DNA from: Pseudomonas sp. 8O
GTDB lineage: Bacteria > Pseudomonadota > Gammaproteobacteria > Pseudomonadales > Pseudomonadaceae
DNA: 64,000 nt
Reading direction: 5' to 3'
NCBI RefSeq assembly: GCF_902506495.1
Contig: NZ_LR733264.1
Location: forward strand, 1 to 64,000
Both the position numbers and the translations under genes were made by a program. Shown one piece after another: positions 24,556-35,007 of this stretch. The notes beneath the pieces are model-generated. The model had not been told where the DNA came from and did no database searches. It worked only from the letters and a program-made list of their open reading frames with translations. Each line of letters opens with the position of its first letter. Position 1 is the stretch's first letter.

Positions 24556-25242
24556 ATGGGTCAGAAAGTACATCCCGTTGGCATCCGCCTGGGAATCGTC
24601 AAGGATCACACTTCGGTTTGGTATGCAGATGGTCGCACTTACGCCGACTACCTGAACGCCGACCTGAAGGTTCGTGCATACCTGCAAGACAAACTAAAAA
24701 GCGCGTCCGTTAGCCGTATCGACATCGCTCGCCCGGCTCAAACCGCACGCATCACCATCCACACCGCTCGTCCCGGCATCGTGATCGGCAAGAAAGGTGA
24801 AGATGTTGAGAAGCTGCGTCAGGACCTGACCAAGCAAATGGGTGTGCCGGTGCACATCAACATCGAAGAGATCCGCAAGCCGGAGCTCGACGGTATGCTG
24901 GTTGCACAGAGCGTAGCTCAGCAGCTGGAGCGTCGCGTAATGTTCCGTCGCGCCATGAAGCGCGCTGTACAGAACGCCATGCGTATTGGTGCCAAGGGCA
25001 TCAAGATCCAGGTGAGTGGTCGTCTTGGTGGCGCTGAAATCGCCCGTACCGAGTGGTATCGCGAAGGTCGTGTGCCCCTGCACACCCTGCGTGCAGATAT
25101 CGATTACGCCACCTACGAAGCGCACACCACTTACGGTGTGATCGGCGTCAAGGTTTGGATCTTCAAGGGTGAGGTCATTGGTGGCCGCACTGAAGAGCTG
25201 AAGCCGCAAGCGCCCGCTCCTCGTAAAGCTGCTAAGAAATAA
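24556..25242 (+). CDS. rpsC: 30S ribosomal protein S3
   Basis: Part of the mRNA entry site and its helicase activity. 228 residues with an N-terminal KH domain ([14 protein letters not shown] around residues 72-85) and an Ala/Pro/Lys-rich tail. ATG 24556 begins the family sequence [14 protein letters not shown]. Confidence 0.98.
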   Translation: MGQKVHPVGIRLGIVKDHTSVWYADGRTYADYLNADLKVRAYLQDKLKSASVSRIDIARPAQTARITIHTARPGIVIGKKGEDVEKLRQDLTKQMGVPVHINIEEIRKPELDGMLVAQSVAQQLERRVMFRRAMKRAVQNAMRIGAKGIKIQVSGRLGGAEIARTEWYREGRVPLHTLRADIDYATYEAHTTYGVIGVKVWIFKGEVIGGRTEELKPQAPAPRKAAKK

Positions 25243-25254
25243 GGAGTACGCATC

Positions 25255-25668
25255 ATGTTGCAACCAAAGCGTACGAAGTTCCGCAAGCAGATGACCGGCC
25301 ACAACCGTGGTCTGGCTCAGCGCGGTAGCAAGGTCAGCTTCGGCGAGTTCGCGCTGAAGTCTGTAGCCCGCGGTCGTCTCACCGCCCGTCAGATCGAGTC
25401 CGCTCGTCGTGCTCTGACTCGTCACGTAAAACGTGGCGGCAAGATCTGGATTCGCGTATTCCCGGACAAGCCGGTTACCAAGAAGCCTCTCGAAGTGCGG
25501 ATGGGTAAAGGTAAGGGTGGCGTCGAATATTGGGTAGCCCAGATCCAGCCAGGCAAAGTCCTGTACGAGATCGAAGGCGTTTCCGAAGAGCTGGCGCGTG
25601 AGGCTTTCGCCCTGGCTGCTGCAAAGCTGCCGCTCGCCACCACCTTTGTTAAGCGGACGGTGATGTGA
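25255..25668 (+). CDS. rplP: 50S ribosomal protein L16
   Basis: Contacts A-site tRNA and 5S rRNA region. 137 residues starting [19 protein letters not shown]. The stop codon overlaps the rpmC start (TGATG). Confidence 0.98.
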   Translation: MLQPKRTKFRKQMTGHNRGLAQRGSKVSFGEFALKSVARGRLTARQIESARRALTRHVKRGGKIWIRVFPDKPVTKKPLEVRMGKGKGGVEYWVAQIQPGKVLYEIEGVSEELAREAFALAAAKLPLATTFVKRTVM

Positions 25669-25859
25669 TGAAAGCGACCGAACTTCGTGAAAAAACCGCA
25701 CAGCAACTGAACGAGCAATTGCTCGGTCTGCTGCGCGACCAGTTCAATCTGCGCATGCAGAAAGCAACTGGCCAGTTGGGGCAGTCTCACCTGCTCTCGC
25801 AAGTTAAGCGCGACATCGCTCGTGTGAAAACTGTGCTCAACCAGCAGGCAGGTAAGTGA
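25668..25859 (+). CDS. rpmC: 50S ribosomal protein L29
   Basis: Small two-helix protein near the tunnel exit. 63 residues from the ATG at 25668, which overlaps the rplP stop by one base; the GTG one codon earlier is a weaker choice. Confidence 0.96.
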   Translation: MKATELREKTAQQLNEQLLGLLRDQFNLRMQKATGQLGQSHLLSQVKRDIARVKTVLNQQAGK

Positions 25860-25861
25860 TC

Positions 25862-26128
25862 ATGGCTGAAGCCGAAAAAACAGTCCGTACGCTGACCGGC
25901 CGTGTTGTCAGCGACAAGATGGACAAGACCATCACCGTTCTGATCGAGCGCCGTGTAAAGCACCCGATCTACGGTAAATACGTCAAGCGTTCGACCAAAC
26001 TGCACGCTCACGACGAAACCAACCAGTGCAAGATCGGCGACAAGGTTTCCATTCGCGAAACCCGTCCGCAGTCCAAGACCAAGTCTTGGGCTCTGGTTGA
26101 AGTCGTCGAACGCGCAGTTGACGTCTAA
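25862..26128 (+). CDS. rpsQ: 30S ribosomal protein S17
   Basis: Primary 16S rRNA binding protein with an OB fold. 88 residues from ATG 25862 ([23 protein letters not shown]). Confidence 0.97.
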   Translation: MAEAEKTVRTLTGRVVSDKMDKTITVLIERRVKHPIYGKYVKRSTKLHAHDETNQCKIGDKVSIRETRPQSKTKSWALVEVVERAVDV

Positions 26129-26151
26129 GGGCTAGGGGTCGGAGAAATTTT

Positions 26152-26520
26152 ATGATTCAGACTCAATCCATGCTCGATGTTGCTGACAACAGTGGTGCAC
26201 GTCGCGTTATGTGCATCAAGGTGCTGGGCGGCTCTCATCGTCGCTACGCCGGCATCGGCGACATCATCAAGGTCACCGTCAAGGAAGCAATTCCGCGCGG
26301 CAAAGTGAAGAAAGGTCAGGTCATGACCGCAGTGGTTGTTCGCACCCGTCACGGCGTTCGTCGTGCCGACGGTTCGATCATCCGCTTCGACGGCAACGCT
26401 GCTGTTCTGCTGAACAACAAGCAAGAGCCGATCGGTACCCGTATCTTCGGGCCAGTGACCCGTGAACTGCGTTCCGAGAAGTTCATGAAGATCGTCTCGC
26501 TCGCCCCTGAAGTGCTTTAA
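26152..26520 (+). CDS. rplN: 50S ribosomal protein L14
   Basis: Forms an inter-subunit bridge and contacts L19. 122 residues, complete, beginning [27 protein letters not shown]. Opens the spc gene set; I see no terminator between rpsQ and rplN, so it is likely continuous with the S10 transcript. Confidence 0.98.
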   Translation: MIQTQSMLDVADNSGARRVMCIKVLGGSHRRYAGIGDIIKVTVKEAIPRGKVKKGQVMTAVVVRTRHGVRRADGSIIRFDGNAAVLLNNKQEPIGTRIFGPVTRELRSEKFMKIVSLAPEVL

Positions 26521-26531
26521 GGAGATCCGAC

Positions 26532-26846
26532 ATGCAAAAGATTCGTCGTGACGACGAGATCATCGTGATCGCCGGCAAAGACAAAGGTAAGCGCGGTAAG
26601 GTGCTCAAGGTTCTCGCTGACGACCGTTTGGTCGTCGGTGGCATCAACCTGGTGAAGCGTCATACCAAGCCGAACCCGATGTCGGGCGTTCAAGGCGGTA
26701 TCGTCGAGAAAGAAGCGCCTCTGCACGCTTCCAACGTTGCCATCTTCAACTCTGAAACCAACAAGGCTGACCGCGTTGGCTTCAAGACCGAAGACGGCAA
26801 GAAAATTCGTGTCTTCAAGTCCACCCAGAAGCCGGTTGGCGCTTGA
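26532..26846 (+). CDS. rplX: 50S ribosomal protein L24
   Basis: Assembly initiator protein with an N-terminal KOW motif ([20 protein letters not shown]). 104 residues. Confidence 0.98.
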   Translation: MQKIRRDDEIIVIAGKDKGKRGKVLKVLADDRLVVGGINLVKRHTKPNPMSGVQGGIVEKEAPLHASNVAIFNSETNKADRVGFKTEDGKKIRVFKSTQKPVGA

Positions 26847-26865
26847 GAATCCGTAGGTAAATACC

Positions 26866-27405
26866 ATGGCACGACTGAAAGAGATTTACCGGAAGGAAAT
26901 CGCGCCCAAGCTGAAGGAAGAACTGAAGCTGGCGAACGTGATGGAAGTTCCGCGCATCACCAAGATCACCCTGAACATGGGCCTGGGCGAAGCGATCGGT
27001 GACAAGAAGATCATCGAAAACGCTGTTGCCGACCTCGAGAAGATTACCGGTCAGAAAGTCGTTGTGACTCATGCCCGCAAGTCGATCGCAGGTTTCAAGG
27101 TTCGTGAAGGTTGGCCAATTGGCGTCAAGGTCACTCTGCGTCGCGAGCGTATGTACGAGTTCCTGGATCGTCTGCTGTCCATCTCCCTGCCGCGCGTGCG
27201 TGACTTCCGCGGCCTGAATGCCAAGTCCTTCGATGGCCGTGGCAACTACAGCATGGGCGTGAAAGAGCAGATCATCTTCCCGGAAATCGATTACGACAAA
27301 ATCGATGCGCTGCGTGGTCTGGACATCACCCTGACTACCACTGCCCGTAACGATGATGAAGGCCGCGCTCTGCTGCGTGCTTTCAACTTCCCGTTCCGCA
27401 ACTGA
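26866..27405 (+). CDS. rplE: 50S ribosomal protein L5
   Basis: Binds 5S rRNA and forms a bridge to the 30S head. 179 residues, complete, with the conserved [14 protein letters not shown] segment and C-terminal [12 protein letters not shown]. Confidence 0.98.
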   Translation: MARLKEIYRKEIAPKLKEELKLANVMEVPRITKITLNMGLGEAIGDKKIIENAVADLEKITGQKVVVTHARKSIAGFKVREGWPIGVKVTLRRERMYEFLDRLLSISLPRVRDFRGLNAKSFDGRGNYSMGVKEQIIFPEIDYDKIDALRGLDITLTTTARNDDEGRALLRAFNFPFRN

Positions 27406-27419
27406 TCGGAGTCTGGATA

Positions 27420-27725
27420 ATGGCCAAGACAAGCATGAAGAACCGCGAGCTGAAGCGTCAGCAGACGGTTGCCAAGTACGCCAAGAAGCGTGCTGAGCTG
27501 AAAGCCACCATCGCTAATCCGAACACCAGTCCGGAAGCGCGTTGGGAAGCCCAGGTCGCACTGCAGAAGCAGCCGCGTGACGCCAGCGCCTCGCGCCTGC
27601 GTAACCGTTGCCGCATCACCGGCCGTCCGCACGGCGTTTACCGCAAGTTCGGTCTGTCGCGTAACAAACTGCGTGAAGCCGCTATGCGTGGCGACGTACC
27701 GGGTCTGGTGAAAGCCAGCTGGTAA
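27420..27725 (+). CDS. rpsN: 30S ribosomal protein S14
   Basis: 101-residue, zinc-independent long form: the usual CXXC zinc pair of the short form is missing. Ends [22 protein letters not shown]. It is followed by an unusual 185-base gap with terminators and a promoter before rpsH. Confidence 0.98.
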   Translation: MAKTSMKNRELKRQQTVAKYAKKRAELKATIANPNTSPEARWEAQVALQKQPRDASASRLRNRCRITGRPHGVYRKFGLSRNKLREAAMRGDVPGLVKASW

Positions 27726-27735
27726 GGTAAAAGCG

Positions 27736-27762
27736 AAGCCGGCCTAGTGCCGGCTTTGTCTT
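27736..27762 (+). terminator. Terminator-like hairpin 1 inside spc operon
   Basis: Perfect 8-bp stem AAGCCGGC/GCCGGCTT (27736-27743 with 27749-27756) followed by TGTCTTTTT, eleven bases after the rpsN stop. Confidence 0.75.
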
Positions 27763-27770
27763 TTTATGAG

Positions 27771-27800
27771 CAAGCCCCTTTTGGGGCTTGATTCATTTTT
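27771..27800 (+). terminator. Terminator-like hairpin 2 inside spc operon
   Basis: Perfect 8-bp stem CAAGCCCC/GGGGCTTG (27771-27778 with 27783-27790) with a TTTT loop and ATTCATTTTT tail. Confidence 0.75.
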
Positions 27801-27816
27801 GATCGGTCTCTAGAAT
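27788..27816 (+). promoter_or_regulatory. Internal spc promoter candidate
   Basis: TTGATT (27788-27793), exactly 17 bases, TAGAAT (27811-27816). The -35 overlaps the descending arm of hairpin 2. It could restart transcription for rpsH onward. Confidence 0.6.
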
Positions 27817-27867
27817 GTCCGGCTCTCCTGAGCCTGGTATTTCCATGCCGAGCTTTTGGATGATCCC

Positions 27868-27890
27868 ACAGCCCTCGGGCTGTTCTTTTT
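27868..27890 (+). terminator. Hairpin 3 upstream of rpsH
   Basis: Stem ACAGCC/GGCTGT (27868-27873 with 27878-27883), loop CTCG, then TTCTTTTT. It lies downstream of the candidate promoter, so it may act as an attenuator or regulatory site in the rpsH leader. Confidence 0.6.
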
Positions 27891-27910
27891 GTATCAGGAG
27901 CGTCTAGCCC

Positions 27911-28303
27911 ATGAGTATGCAGGACCCGTTAGCGGACATGCTAACTCGTATCCGTAATGCCCAGATGGCTGAAAAGTCCGTCGTAAGCATGCCTTCTTCC
28001 ACTCTGAAGGTAGCAGTAGCCAAAGTTCTGAAAGACGAAGGTTACATTGCGGGTTATGAAGTCAATGGTGAAGCCAAGCCACAACTGTCCATCGAGCTGA
28101 AGTACTTCGAAGGCCGTCCGGTCATCGAGGAAGTCAAGCGCGTGAGCCGTCCTGGCCTTCGTCAATACAAATCCGTCGATGACCTGCCGAAGGTTCGCGG
28201 CGGTCTCGGTGTTTCCATCGTCTCCACCAACAAAGGTGTGATGACGGATCGCGCTGCGCGCGCTGCCGGTGTCGGCGGCGAAGTGCTCTGCACCGTGTTC
28301 TAA
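27911..28303 (+). CDS. rpsH: 30S ribosomal protein S8
   Basis: Central-domain 16S rRNA binder and, in E. coli, the translational repressor of the spc operon. 130 residues starting [18 protein letters not shown], preceded by CAGGAG at 27895-27900. Confidence 0.98.
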   Translation: MSMQDPLADMLTRIRNAQMAEKSVVSMPSSTLKVAVAKVLKDEGYIAGYEVNGEAKPQLSIELKYFEGRPVIEEVKRVSRPGLRQYKSVDDLPKVRGGLGVSIVSTNKGVMTDRAARAAGVGGEVLCTVF

Positions 28304-28315
28304 GGGGGGATAAGC

Positions 28316-28849
28316 ATGTCTCGCGTTGCTAAGAACCCCGTTGTGCTGCCTGCCGGTGTCGAGATCAAACTCGCCGGTCAGCAGCTCTCGGTTAAGGGTG
28401 CCAAGGGCGCTCTGGAACTGAACGTTCACTCGTCCGTTGAAGTGATCCAGGAAGGTAGCGAACTGCGTTTCGCTGCTCGTAATGGCGATCAGCAGAACCG
28501 CGCTATGGCCGGTACTACTCGCGCCCTGGTGAACAATATGGTCATCGGTGTCAGCCAAGGCTTCGAGCGTAAGCTGCAACTGGTCGGCGTGGGCTACAAA
28601 GCTCAAGCCAAAGGCCAGGTGCTGAACCTCGCACTGGGCTTCTCCCACCCGATCGACTACGAACTGCCGGAAGGCGTCGTGGCCGAAACCCCGAACCAGA
28701 CCGAAATCCTGATCAAGGGTATCGACAAGCAACTGGTGGGTCAGGTGGCTGCGGAAATCCGTGACTTCCGTCGTCCTGAGCCCTACAAGGGCAAAGGCGT
28801 TCGTTACGCGGATGAAGTTGTCCGTCGTAAAGAAGCCAAGAAGAAGTAA
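28316..28849 (+). CDS. rplF: 50S ribosomal protein L6
   Basis: Located near the factor-binding site. 177 residues with the duplicated L6 fold and the conserved C-terminal [16 protein letters not shown] motif. Confidence 0.98.
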   Translation: MSRVAKNPVVLPAGVEIKLAGQQLSVKGAKGALELNVHSSVEVIQEGSELRFAARNGDQQNRAMAGTTRALVNNMVIGVSQGFERKLQLVGVGYKAQAKGQVLNLALGFSHPIDYELPEGVVAETPNQTEILIKGIDKQLVGQVAAEIRDFRRPEPYKGKGVRYADEVVRRKEAKKK

Positions 28850-28860
28850 GGGGCTGAGAA

Positions 28861-29211
28861 ATGACCGACAAAAAAGTTACTCGTCTGCGTCGCGCTCGCA
28901 AAGCACGCTTGAAAATGCACGAGCTCGAAGCCGTGCGTCTGTGCGTGTACCGCTCTTCGCAGCACATCTATGCCCAGGTCATCTCGGCCGACGGCAGCAA
29001 GGTTCTGGCCAGCGCCTCTACCTTGGACAAAGCACTGCGTGATGGCGCCACCGGCAACGTCGACGCAGCCAAGAAAGTTGGTGCGCTGGTTGCTGAGCGT
29101 GCGAAAGCCGCTGGTGTGACCCAGGTGGCATTCGACCGTTCTGGCTTCAAGTACCACGGCCGCGTCAAGGCGCTGGCTGATGCTGCTCGTGAAGGCGGGC
29201 TGGAGTTCTAA
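28861..29211 (+). CDS. rplR: 50S ribosomal protein L18
   Basis: Binds 5S rRNA with L5. 116 residues with an arginine/lysine-rich N terminus and the conserved [20 protein letters not shown] end. Confidence 0.98.
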   Translation: MTDKKVTRLRRARKARLKMHELEAVRLCVYRSSQHIYAQVISADGSKVLASASTLDKALRDGATGNVDAAKKVGALVAERAKAAGVTQVAFDRSGFKYHGRVKALADAAREGGLEF

Positions 29212-29214
29212 GTT

Positions 29215-29715
29215 ATGGCAAATAACGACCAAAAGCGCGACGAAGGCTACATCGAGAAGCTGGTTCAGGTTAACCGCGTTGCCAAGACCGTAAAGGGTGG
29301 CCGTATCTTCACTTTCACCGCGCTGACCGTGGTGGGTGATGGCAAGGGTCGCGTCGGTTTCGGCCGTGGCAAGTCCCGCGAAGTTCCGGCTGCTATCCAG
29401 AAAGCGATGGAAGCCGCTCGTCGCAACATGATCCAAGTTGATCTGAACGGCACCACTCTGCAGTACCCGATCAAATCCGCTCACGGCGCCTCCAAGGTGT
29501 TCATGCAGCCGGCTTCGGAAGGTACCGGTATCATCGCCGGCGGCGCTATGCGTGCCGTGCTGGAAGTGGCTGGTGTGCAGAACGTTCTGGCCAAGTGCTA
29601 CGGCTCGACCAACCCGGTGAACGTGGTTCATGCCACTTTCAAGGGTCTGAAGACCATGCAGTCTCCAGCGTCCGTTGCGGCCAAGCGTGGCAAGAGCGTC
29701 GAGGAGATTCTCTAA
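29215..29715 (+). CDS. rpsE: 30S ribosomal protein S5
   Basis: Lies at the mRNA entry and affects fidelity; the loop [20 protein letters not shown] contains the spectinomycin-binding residues and looks wild type. 166 residues. Starts three bases after rplR. Confidence 0.98.
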   Translation: MANNDQKRDEGYIEKLVQVNRVAKTVKGGRIFTFTALTVVGDGKGRVGFGRGKSREVPAAIQKAMEAARRNMIQVDLNGTTLQYPIKSAHGASKVFMQPASEGTGIIAGGAMRAVLEVAGVQNVLAKCYGSTNPVNVVHATFKGLKTMQSPASVAAKRGKSVEEIL

Positions 29716-29717
29716 CC

Positions 29718-29897
29718 ATGGCTAATACCGTCAAAGTGACTCTGATCAAGAGCACCAATGGCCGTCTGGCCAATCACAAAGCTTGCGTCAAGGGCCTGGG
29801 CCTGCGTCGCATCGGTCACACCGTAGAGGTTCTGGATACTCCGGAAAACCGCGGCATGATCAACAAGGCTTACTACCTGCTGAAGGTGGAGGGTTAA
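29718..29897 (+). CDS. rpmD: 50S ribosomal protein L30
   Basis: 59-residue small 50S protein from ATG 29718 ([20 protein letters not shown]). It begins two bases after the rpsE stop and ends two bases before rplO; a longer in-frame reading from 29595 only shadows rpsE. Confidence 0.96.
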   Translation: MANTVKVTLIKSTNGRLANHKACVKGLGLRRIGHTVEVLDTPENRGMINKAYYLLKVEG

Positions 29898-29899
29898 TC

Positions 29900-30331
29900 A
29901 TGCAACTGAACGATCTGCGTTCCGCGCCGGGTGCCCGTCGCGAGAAGCACCGTCCGGGCCGTGGCATCGGTAGCGGTCTGGGTAAGACTGGTGGCCGTGG
30001 CCACAAAGGTCAAACCTCCCGCTCCGGTGGCTCCATCGCTCCGGGCTTCGAGGGTGGTCAGCAGCCGCTGCACCGCCGTCTGCCGAAGTTCGGCTTCGTC
30101 TCCCTGAAGGCTATGGATCGCGCTGAAGTGCGTACTTCCGAGCTTAACAAGGTAGAGGGTGTTGTAACTCTGCAGGCTCTGAAGGATGCCAATCTGGTAG
30201 GCCATCACGTACAGCGTGTGAAAGTCATGCTGTCCGGTGAGGTTACCCGTGCGGTCACCCTGAAAGGTATCGCCGCCACCAAGGGTGCGCGTGCGGCTAT
30301 CGAAGCAGCTGGCGGTAAGTTCGAGGACTAA
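29900..30331 (+). CDS. rplO: 50S ribosomal protein L15
   Basis: Late assembly protein with a long glycine/arginine-rich N-terminal extension ([19 protein letters not shown]). 143 residues from ATG 29900. secY begins at the very next base after its stop codon. Confidence 0.97.
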   Translation: MQLNDLRSAPGARREKHRPGRGIGSGLGKTGGRGHKGQTSRSGGSIAPGFEGGQQPLHRRLPKFGFVSLKAMDRAEVRTSELNKVEGVVTLQALKDANLVGHHVQRVKVMLSGEVTRAVTLKGIAATKGARAAIEAAGGKFED

Positions 30332-31660
30332 ATGGCTAAGCAAGGTGCTCTCTCAGCGCTGGCAGGTGGCGGGTTGTCCGAACTCTGGGCTCGTCTGCGT
30401 TTCCTGTTCCTGGCGATCATCGTCTACCGGATAGGTGCGCACATCCCGGTTCCTGGCATCAACCCAGACCGACTGGCGGATCTGTTCCGGCAGAATGAGG
30501 GGACCATTCTTAGCTTGTTCAACATGTTTTCCGGCGGCGCGCTGGAGCGGATGAGCATCTTTGCGCTGGGGATCATGCCGTACATTTCGGCATCGATCAT
30601 CATGCAACTGATGACCGCCGTCAGCCCGCAGCTGGAGCAGTTGAAGAAGGAAGGTGAAGCTGGCCGTCGCAAGATCAGCCAGTACACCCGCTACGGCACT
30701 CTCGTCCTGGCGTTCGTTCAGGCCATCGGTATGTCCGTTGGTCTGGCTAGTCAGGGCGTAGCGTTCTCGGTCGATTTCGGCTTCCACTTCGTGGCGATCA
30801 CCACTTTCGTGGCGGGCGCGATGTTCATGATGTGGCTGGGCGAGCAGATCACCGAGCGCGGTGTCGGCAACGGTATCTCGATGCTGATTTTTGCAGGCAT
30901 CGTGGCCGGTCTGCCGTCGGCGATCGGGCAGTCTTTCGAGTCTGCTCGTCAGGGCGATATCAATATTTTCGCTCTGATCGCCATCGGCCTGCTGGCAGTA
31001 GCGATCATCGGTTTCGTGGTGTTCATTGAGCGTGGTCAGCGTCGCATTGCGGTGCACTACGCCAAGCGTCAGCAGGGCCGCAAGGTCTTCGCTGCGCAGA
31101 CCAGCCACTTGCCGTTGAAGGTGAACATGGCGGGCGTAATCCCGGCCATTTTCGCCAGCAGCCTTCTGCTGTTCCCGGCCTCGCTGGGTGCCTGGTTTGG
31201 TCAGTCCGAGGGTTTGGGCTGGCTGCAGGACATTTCGCAGGCTATCGCTCCTGGTCAGCCGTTGAACATTCTGCTGTTTAGTGCAGGGATCATTTTCTTC
31301 TGCTTCTTCTACACAGCGCTGATGTTCAACCCGAAAGACGTAGCGGAAAACCTGAAGAAGTCCGGTGCCTTTATTCCGGGTATCCGTCCGGGTGAGCAGT
31401 CTGCACGCTATATCGATGGCGTTCTGACCCGCTTGACCATGTTCGGTGCTCTGTACATGACGGCCGTGTGCCTGTTGCCCCAGTTCCTGGTGGTTGCAGC
31501 CAACGTTCCGTTCTACCTTGGCGGGACCTCGTTGCTGATCGTGGTCGTGGTTGTAATGGACTTCATGTCCCAAGTGCAATCGCACCTCGTGTCTCACCAG
31601 TACGATTCCCTGATGAAGAAAGCCAACCTGAAGGGCTATGGCAGCGGCATGCTCCGCTGA
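30332..31660 (+). CDS. secY: Preprotein translocase subunit SecY
   Basis: The ten-helix channel of the Sec translocon, partner of SecE encoded at 4605. The 442-residue protein has the TM2 plug region ([42 protein letters not shown]) and the cytoplasmic C5 loop ([22 protein letters not shown]). Directly adjacent to rplO with no gap, implying tight coupling. Confidence 0.98.
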
Positions 31661-31688
31661 TCCACCCGTAAGGTTCGAGGAGTTGGTA

Positions 31689-31805
31689 ATGAAAGTTCGT
31701 GCATCGGTGAAAAAGCTGTGCCGTAACTGCAAAATTATCCGTCGCGAAGGTGTCGTGCGGGTGATCTGCAGCGCAGAGCCGCGTCACAAGCAGCGCCAAG
31801 GCTGA
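31689..31805 (+). CDS. rpmJ: 50S ribosomal protein L36
   Basis: A 38-residue protein of the zinc-binding type: the ligands are C11, C14, C27 and H33 (CRNC...ICSAEPRH). Placed between secY and the alpha operon, as in other gamma-proteobacteria. Confidence 0.95.
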
Positions 31806-31826
31806 GTGTGAACCACGCGTGATAAG

Positions 31827-31860
31827 CCCGGCAGCTAGTGCGCTGCCGGGTTGATTATTT
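31827..31860 (+). terminator. Hairpin after rpmJ
   Basis: A 9-bp stem CCCGGCAGC/GCTGCCGGG (31827-31835 with 31842-31850) followed by TTGATTATTT. It marks the end of the spc transcript or an attenuator; the tail doubles as the -35 of the next promoter. Confidence 0.65.
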
Positions 31861-31879
31861 GTTATTACAGCGTTAATAT
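31851..31879 (+). promoter_or_regulatory. Alpha operon promoter
   Basis: TTGATT (31851-31856), 17 bases, TAATAT (31874-31879) with a GC-rich discriminator (CTCGCGCCC). The resulting leader of about 50 bases before rpsM is where S4 would act in E. coli; a pseudoknot was not modelled. Confidence 0.7.
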
Positions 31880-31938
31880 CTCGCGCCCTATTTCTTGGCT
31901 TCCGGGGCGTAGGTAGCTGTCAATTGGAGTTCCACTGA

Positions 31939-32295
31939 ATGGCCCGTATTGCAGGCGTTAACATTCCGGATAACAAGCACACTGTTATCTCGCTGACCTA
32001 CATCTTTGGTGTTGGTCGCACCACTGCACAGAAAATCTGTGCCGCTACCGGTGTAAATCCGGCTGCGAAAATCAAGGATCTGACTGACGAGCAGATCGAA
32101 CAGCTGCGTGGCGAAGTAGCCAAGGTGAATACCGAAGGCGACCTGCGTCGTGAAGTGAATATGAAGATCAAGCGCTTGATGGATCTGGGTTGCTACCGTG
32201 GCCTGCGTCATCGTAAAGGTCTGCCGGTTCGCGGTCAGCGTACCAAGACCAACGCTCGCACCCGTAAGGGCCCGCGTAAGCCGATCCGCAAGTAA
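31939..32295 (+). CDS. rpsM: 30S ribosomal protein S13
   Basis: Head protein contacting P-site tRNA and L5. 118 residues starting [19 protein letters not shown] and ending in the basic tail GPRKPIRK. First gene of the alpha operon. Confidence 0.98.
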   Translation: MARIAGVNIPDNKHTVISLTYIFGVGRTTAQKICAATGVNPAAKIKDLTDEQIEQLRGEVAKVNTEGDLRREVNMKIKRLMDLGCYRGLRHRKGLPVRGQRTKTNARTRKGPRKPIRK

Positions 32296-32325
32296 TCGCA
32301 TTCGCGAATCGACAGGAATTTAGTC

Positions 32326-32715
32326 ATGGCAAAACCTGCTGCTCGTACTCGTAAAAAAGTCAAAAAGACAGTGGTTGATGGCATCGCCCACATCCACGCG
32401 TCTTTCAACAACACTATCGTGACCATTACCGACCGTCAGGGTAACGCCCTGTCCTGGGCTACCTCTGGTGGTTCGGGTTTCCGCGGCTCGCGTAAGTCGA
32501 CTCCGTTCGCTGCCCAGATCGCCGCCGAGCGCGCTGGTCAGGCTGCACTGGAATACGGTCTGAAGAACCTCGACGTCAACGTCAAAGGTCCAGGCCCAGG
32601 TCGCGAATCCGCCGTGCGTGCTCTGAACGCCTGCGGCTACAAAATCGCCAGCATCACCGACGTGACGCCAATCCCGCACAACGGGTGCCGTCCGCCGAAG
32701 AAGCGTCGCGTGTAA
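32326..32715 (+). CDS. rpsK: 30S ribosomal protein S11
   Basis: Platform protein lining the mRNA exit. 129 residues with [21 protein letters not shown] and the basic C terminus [12 protein letters not shown]. Confidence 0.98.
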   Translation: MAKPAARTRKKVKKTVVDGIAHIHASFNNTIVTITDRQGNALSWATSGGSGFRGSRKSTPFAAQIAAERAGQAALEYGLKNLDVNVKGPGPGRESAVRALNACGYKIASITDVTPIPHNGCRPPKKRRV

Positions 32716-32732
32716 TCAGGAGACAGTGAGAA

Positions 32733-33353
32733 ATGGCTCGTTACATTGGTCCCAAGTGCAAACTGTCTCGTCGTGAAGGCACCGATCTCTTTCTGAAGAG
32801 TGGTGTTCGCGCGCTTGAATCTAAGTGCAACATCGAAGCAGCCCCGGGTATCCACGGCCAGCGCCGTGGCCGTCAGTCCGACTACGGCACCCAGCTGCGT
32901 GAGAAGCAGAAAGTTCGTCGTATCTACGGCGTACTGGAGCGTCAATTCAGCGGTTACTACAAGCAAGCTGCCAGCCAGAAAGGCGCCACCGGCGAAAATC
33001 TGCTGCAACTGCTGGAGTGCCGTCTGGACAACGTGGTTTACCGTATGGGTTTTGGCGCTACTCGTGCCGAGTCCCGTCAGCTGGTTTCGCACAAAGCGAT
33101 CAGCGTCAACGGTCAGACCGTAAACGTACCGTCCTACCAAGTTAAGGCTGGCGACGTCGTTGCTATTCGCGAGAAATCGCGCAATCAGCTGCGCATCGCT
33201 CAGGCTCTCGAGCTCTGCGCCCAGCGTGGCCGTGTTGAGTGGGTAGAAGTAGACGCCGAGAAGAAGTCTGGTGTGTTTAAGAACGTACCGGCTCGTGGCG
33301 ATCTGTCCGCCGACATCAACGAGAGCCTGATTGTCGAGCTCTACTCCAAGTAA
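32733..33353 (+). CDS. rpsD: 30S ribosomal protein S4
   Basis: Primary 16S rRNA binder and, in E. coli, repressor of the alpha operon. 206 residues with the S4 RNA-binding domain ([27 protein letters not shown]). This is the cysteine-poor form. Confidence 0.98.
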   Translation: MARYIGPKCKLSRREGTDLFLKSGVRALESKCNIEAAPGIHGQRRGRQSDYGTQLREKQKVRRIYGVLERQFSGYYKQAASQKGATGENLLQLLECRLDNVVYRMGFGATRAESRQLVSHKAISVNGQTVNVPSYQVKAGDVVAIREKSRNQLRIAQALELCAQRGRVEWVEVDAEKKSGVFKNVPARGDLSADINESLIVELYSK

Positions 33354-33375
33354 GGGCTAGAAAATAGGTGCATCC

Positions 33376-34377
33376 ATGCAGATTTCGGTAAATGAGTTCC
33401 TGACCCCCCGTCACATCGATGTGCAGGAGGTCAGTTCGACCCGCGCCAAGATCACCCTCGAGCCCCTCGAGCGTGGCTTTGGCCATACCCTGGGCAACGC
33501 GCTGCGTCGCATCCTGTTGTCCTCCATGCCTGGCTGTGCAGTAGTCGAGGCCGAGATCGATGGCGTACTCCATGAGTACTCCGCGATCGAAGGTGTGCAG
33601 GAAGATGTAATCGAGATCCTGCTCAACCTGAAAGGTCTGGCTATCAAGCTGCACGGCCGTGACGAAGTGACCCTGACTCTGGCTAAGAAGGGCCCGGGCG
33701 TAGTTACCGCTGCCGATATTCAGCTGGATCACGATGTCGAAATCGTCAATGGCGACCACGTAATCGCCAACCTGGCCTCCAATGGCGCGCTGAACATGAA
33801 GCTCACCGTGGCTCGTGGTCGCGGCTATGAGCCGGCTGACGCGCGTCAGAGCGACGAAGATGAAAGCCGCAGCATTGGTCGCTTGCAGCTGGATGCTTCG
33901 TTCAGCCCTGTGCGTCGGGTTGCTTACGTGGTGGAAAACGCCCGTGTCGAGCAGCGTACTAACCTGGACAAACTGGTTATCGACCTGGAAACCAACGGTA
34001 CTCTGGACCCTGAAGAGGCTATCCGTCGTGCCGCGACCATCCTGCAGCAGCAGCTGGCCGCGTTCGTCGACCTCAAAGGTGACAGTGAGCCAGTGGTGGT
34101 CGAGCAGGAAGACGAGATCGATCCGATCCTGCTGCGTCCTGTCGATGACCTGGAACTGACCGTACGTTCGGCCAACTGCCTCAAGGCAGAGAACATCTAC
34201 TACATCGGTGACCTGATTCAGCGCACCGAAGTAGAGCTGCTCAAAACCCCGAACCTGGGCAAGAAATCCCTGACCGAAATCAAGGATGTTCTGGCTTCTC
34301 GCGGTCTGTCCCTCGGTATGCGCCTCGACAACTGGCCGCCGGCAAGTCTGAAGAAAGACGATAAGGCCACTGCCTGA
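33376..34377 (+). CDS. rpoA: DNA-directed RNA polymerase alpha subunit
   Basis: 333 residues. The N-terminal domain (1-235) dimerises and nucleates core assembly ([26 protein letters not shown]); the C-terminal domain (about 250-333) contacts UP elements and activators ([31 protein letters not shown]). Embedded between rpsD and rplQ as usual. Confidence 0.99.
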   Translation: MQISVNEFLTPRHIDVQEVSSTRAKITLEPLERGFGHTLGNALRRILLSSMPGCAVVEAEIDGVLHEYSAIEGVQEDVIEILLNLKGLAIKLHGRDEVTLTLAKKGPGVVTAADIQLDHDVEIVNGDHVIANLASNGALNMKLTVARGRGYEPADARQSDEDESRSIGRLQLDASFSPVRRVAYVVENARVEQRTNLDKLVIDLETNGTLDPEEAIRRAATILQQQLAAFVDLKGDSEPVVVEQEDEIDPILLRPVDDLELTVRSANCLKAENIYYIGDLIQRTEVELLKTPNLGKKSLTEIKDVLASRGLSLGMRLDNWPPASLKKDDKATA

Positions 34378-34421
34378 TCGTCATCATCACCGAACGAACA
34401 AGTTTGGTAAGGAATTGAACC

Positions 34422-34808
34422 ATGCGTCATCGTAAAAGTGGCCGTCACCTCAGCCGCACCAGCGCTCACCGCAAGGCCATGTTCCAGAACATGGCGGTCT
34501 CGCTGTTCGAGCACGAGCTGATCAAAACTACCCTGCCGAAAGCCAAGGAACTGCGTCGCGTTGCCGAGCCGCTGATCACCCTGGCCAAGGAAGACAGCGT
34601 TGCCAACCGTCGTCTGGCCTTCGACCGTACCCGTTCGAAAGCCATCGTAGGCAAGCTGTTCAACGATCTGGGCAAGCGCTACGCCACCCGTAACGGCGGC
34701 TACCTGCGCATCCTCAAGTGCGGTTTCCGCGCTGGCGACAACGCTCCGATGGCTTACGTTGAACTGGTCGACCGTCCGGTCGGCGGTTCGGTAGAAGCTG
34801 CCGAGTAA
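34422..34808 (+). CDS. rplQ: 50S ribosomal protein L17
   Basis: Last gene of the alpha operon. 128 residues starting [25 protein letters not shown]. Followed by a strong terminator. Confidence 0.98.
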
Positions 34809-34825
34809 GTTGCTGGTTGTACAAG

Positions 34826-34852
34826 AAACCGGGCCTCGTGCCCGGTTTTTTG
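34826..34852 (+). terminator. Terminator of alpha operon
   Basis: Stem AACCGGGC/GCCCGGTT (34827-34834 with 34840-34847) followed by six T residues. Confidence 0.9.
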
Positions 34853-35007
34853 TTGCCCGTGATTTGTCGAGCCGGAGGTGGCTAGTCAGTGGTGTGAATA
34901 TTTTTCCGCACGTATTGTTTGATATTGTGTACGTCATGGGGCTCGGGTAAGGTGCGGCTGTCTCCGCTTCGCCGCTGTGCCGGCCCCAACAAGAACAATT
35001 GCTGATC

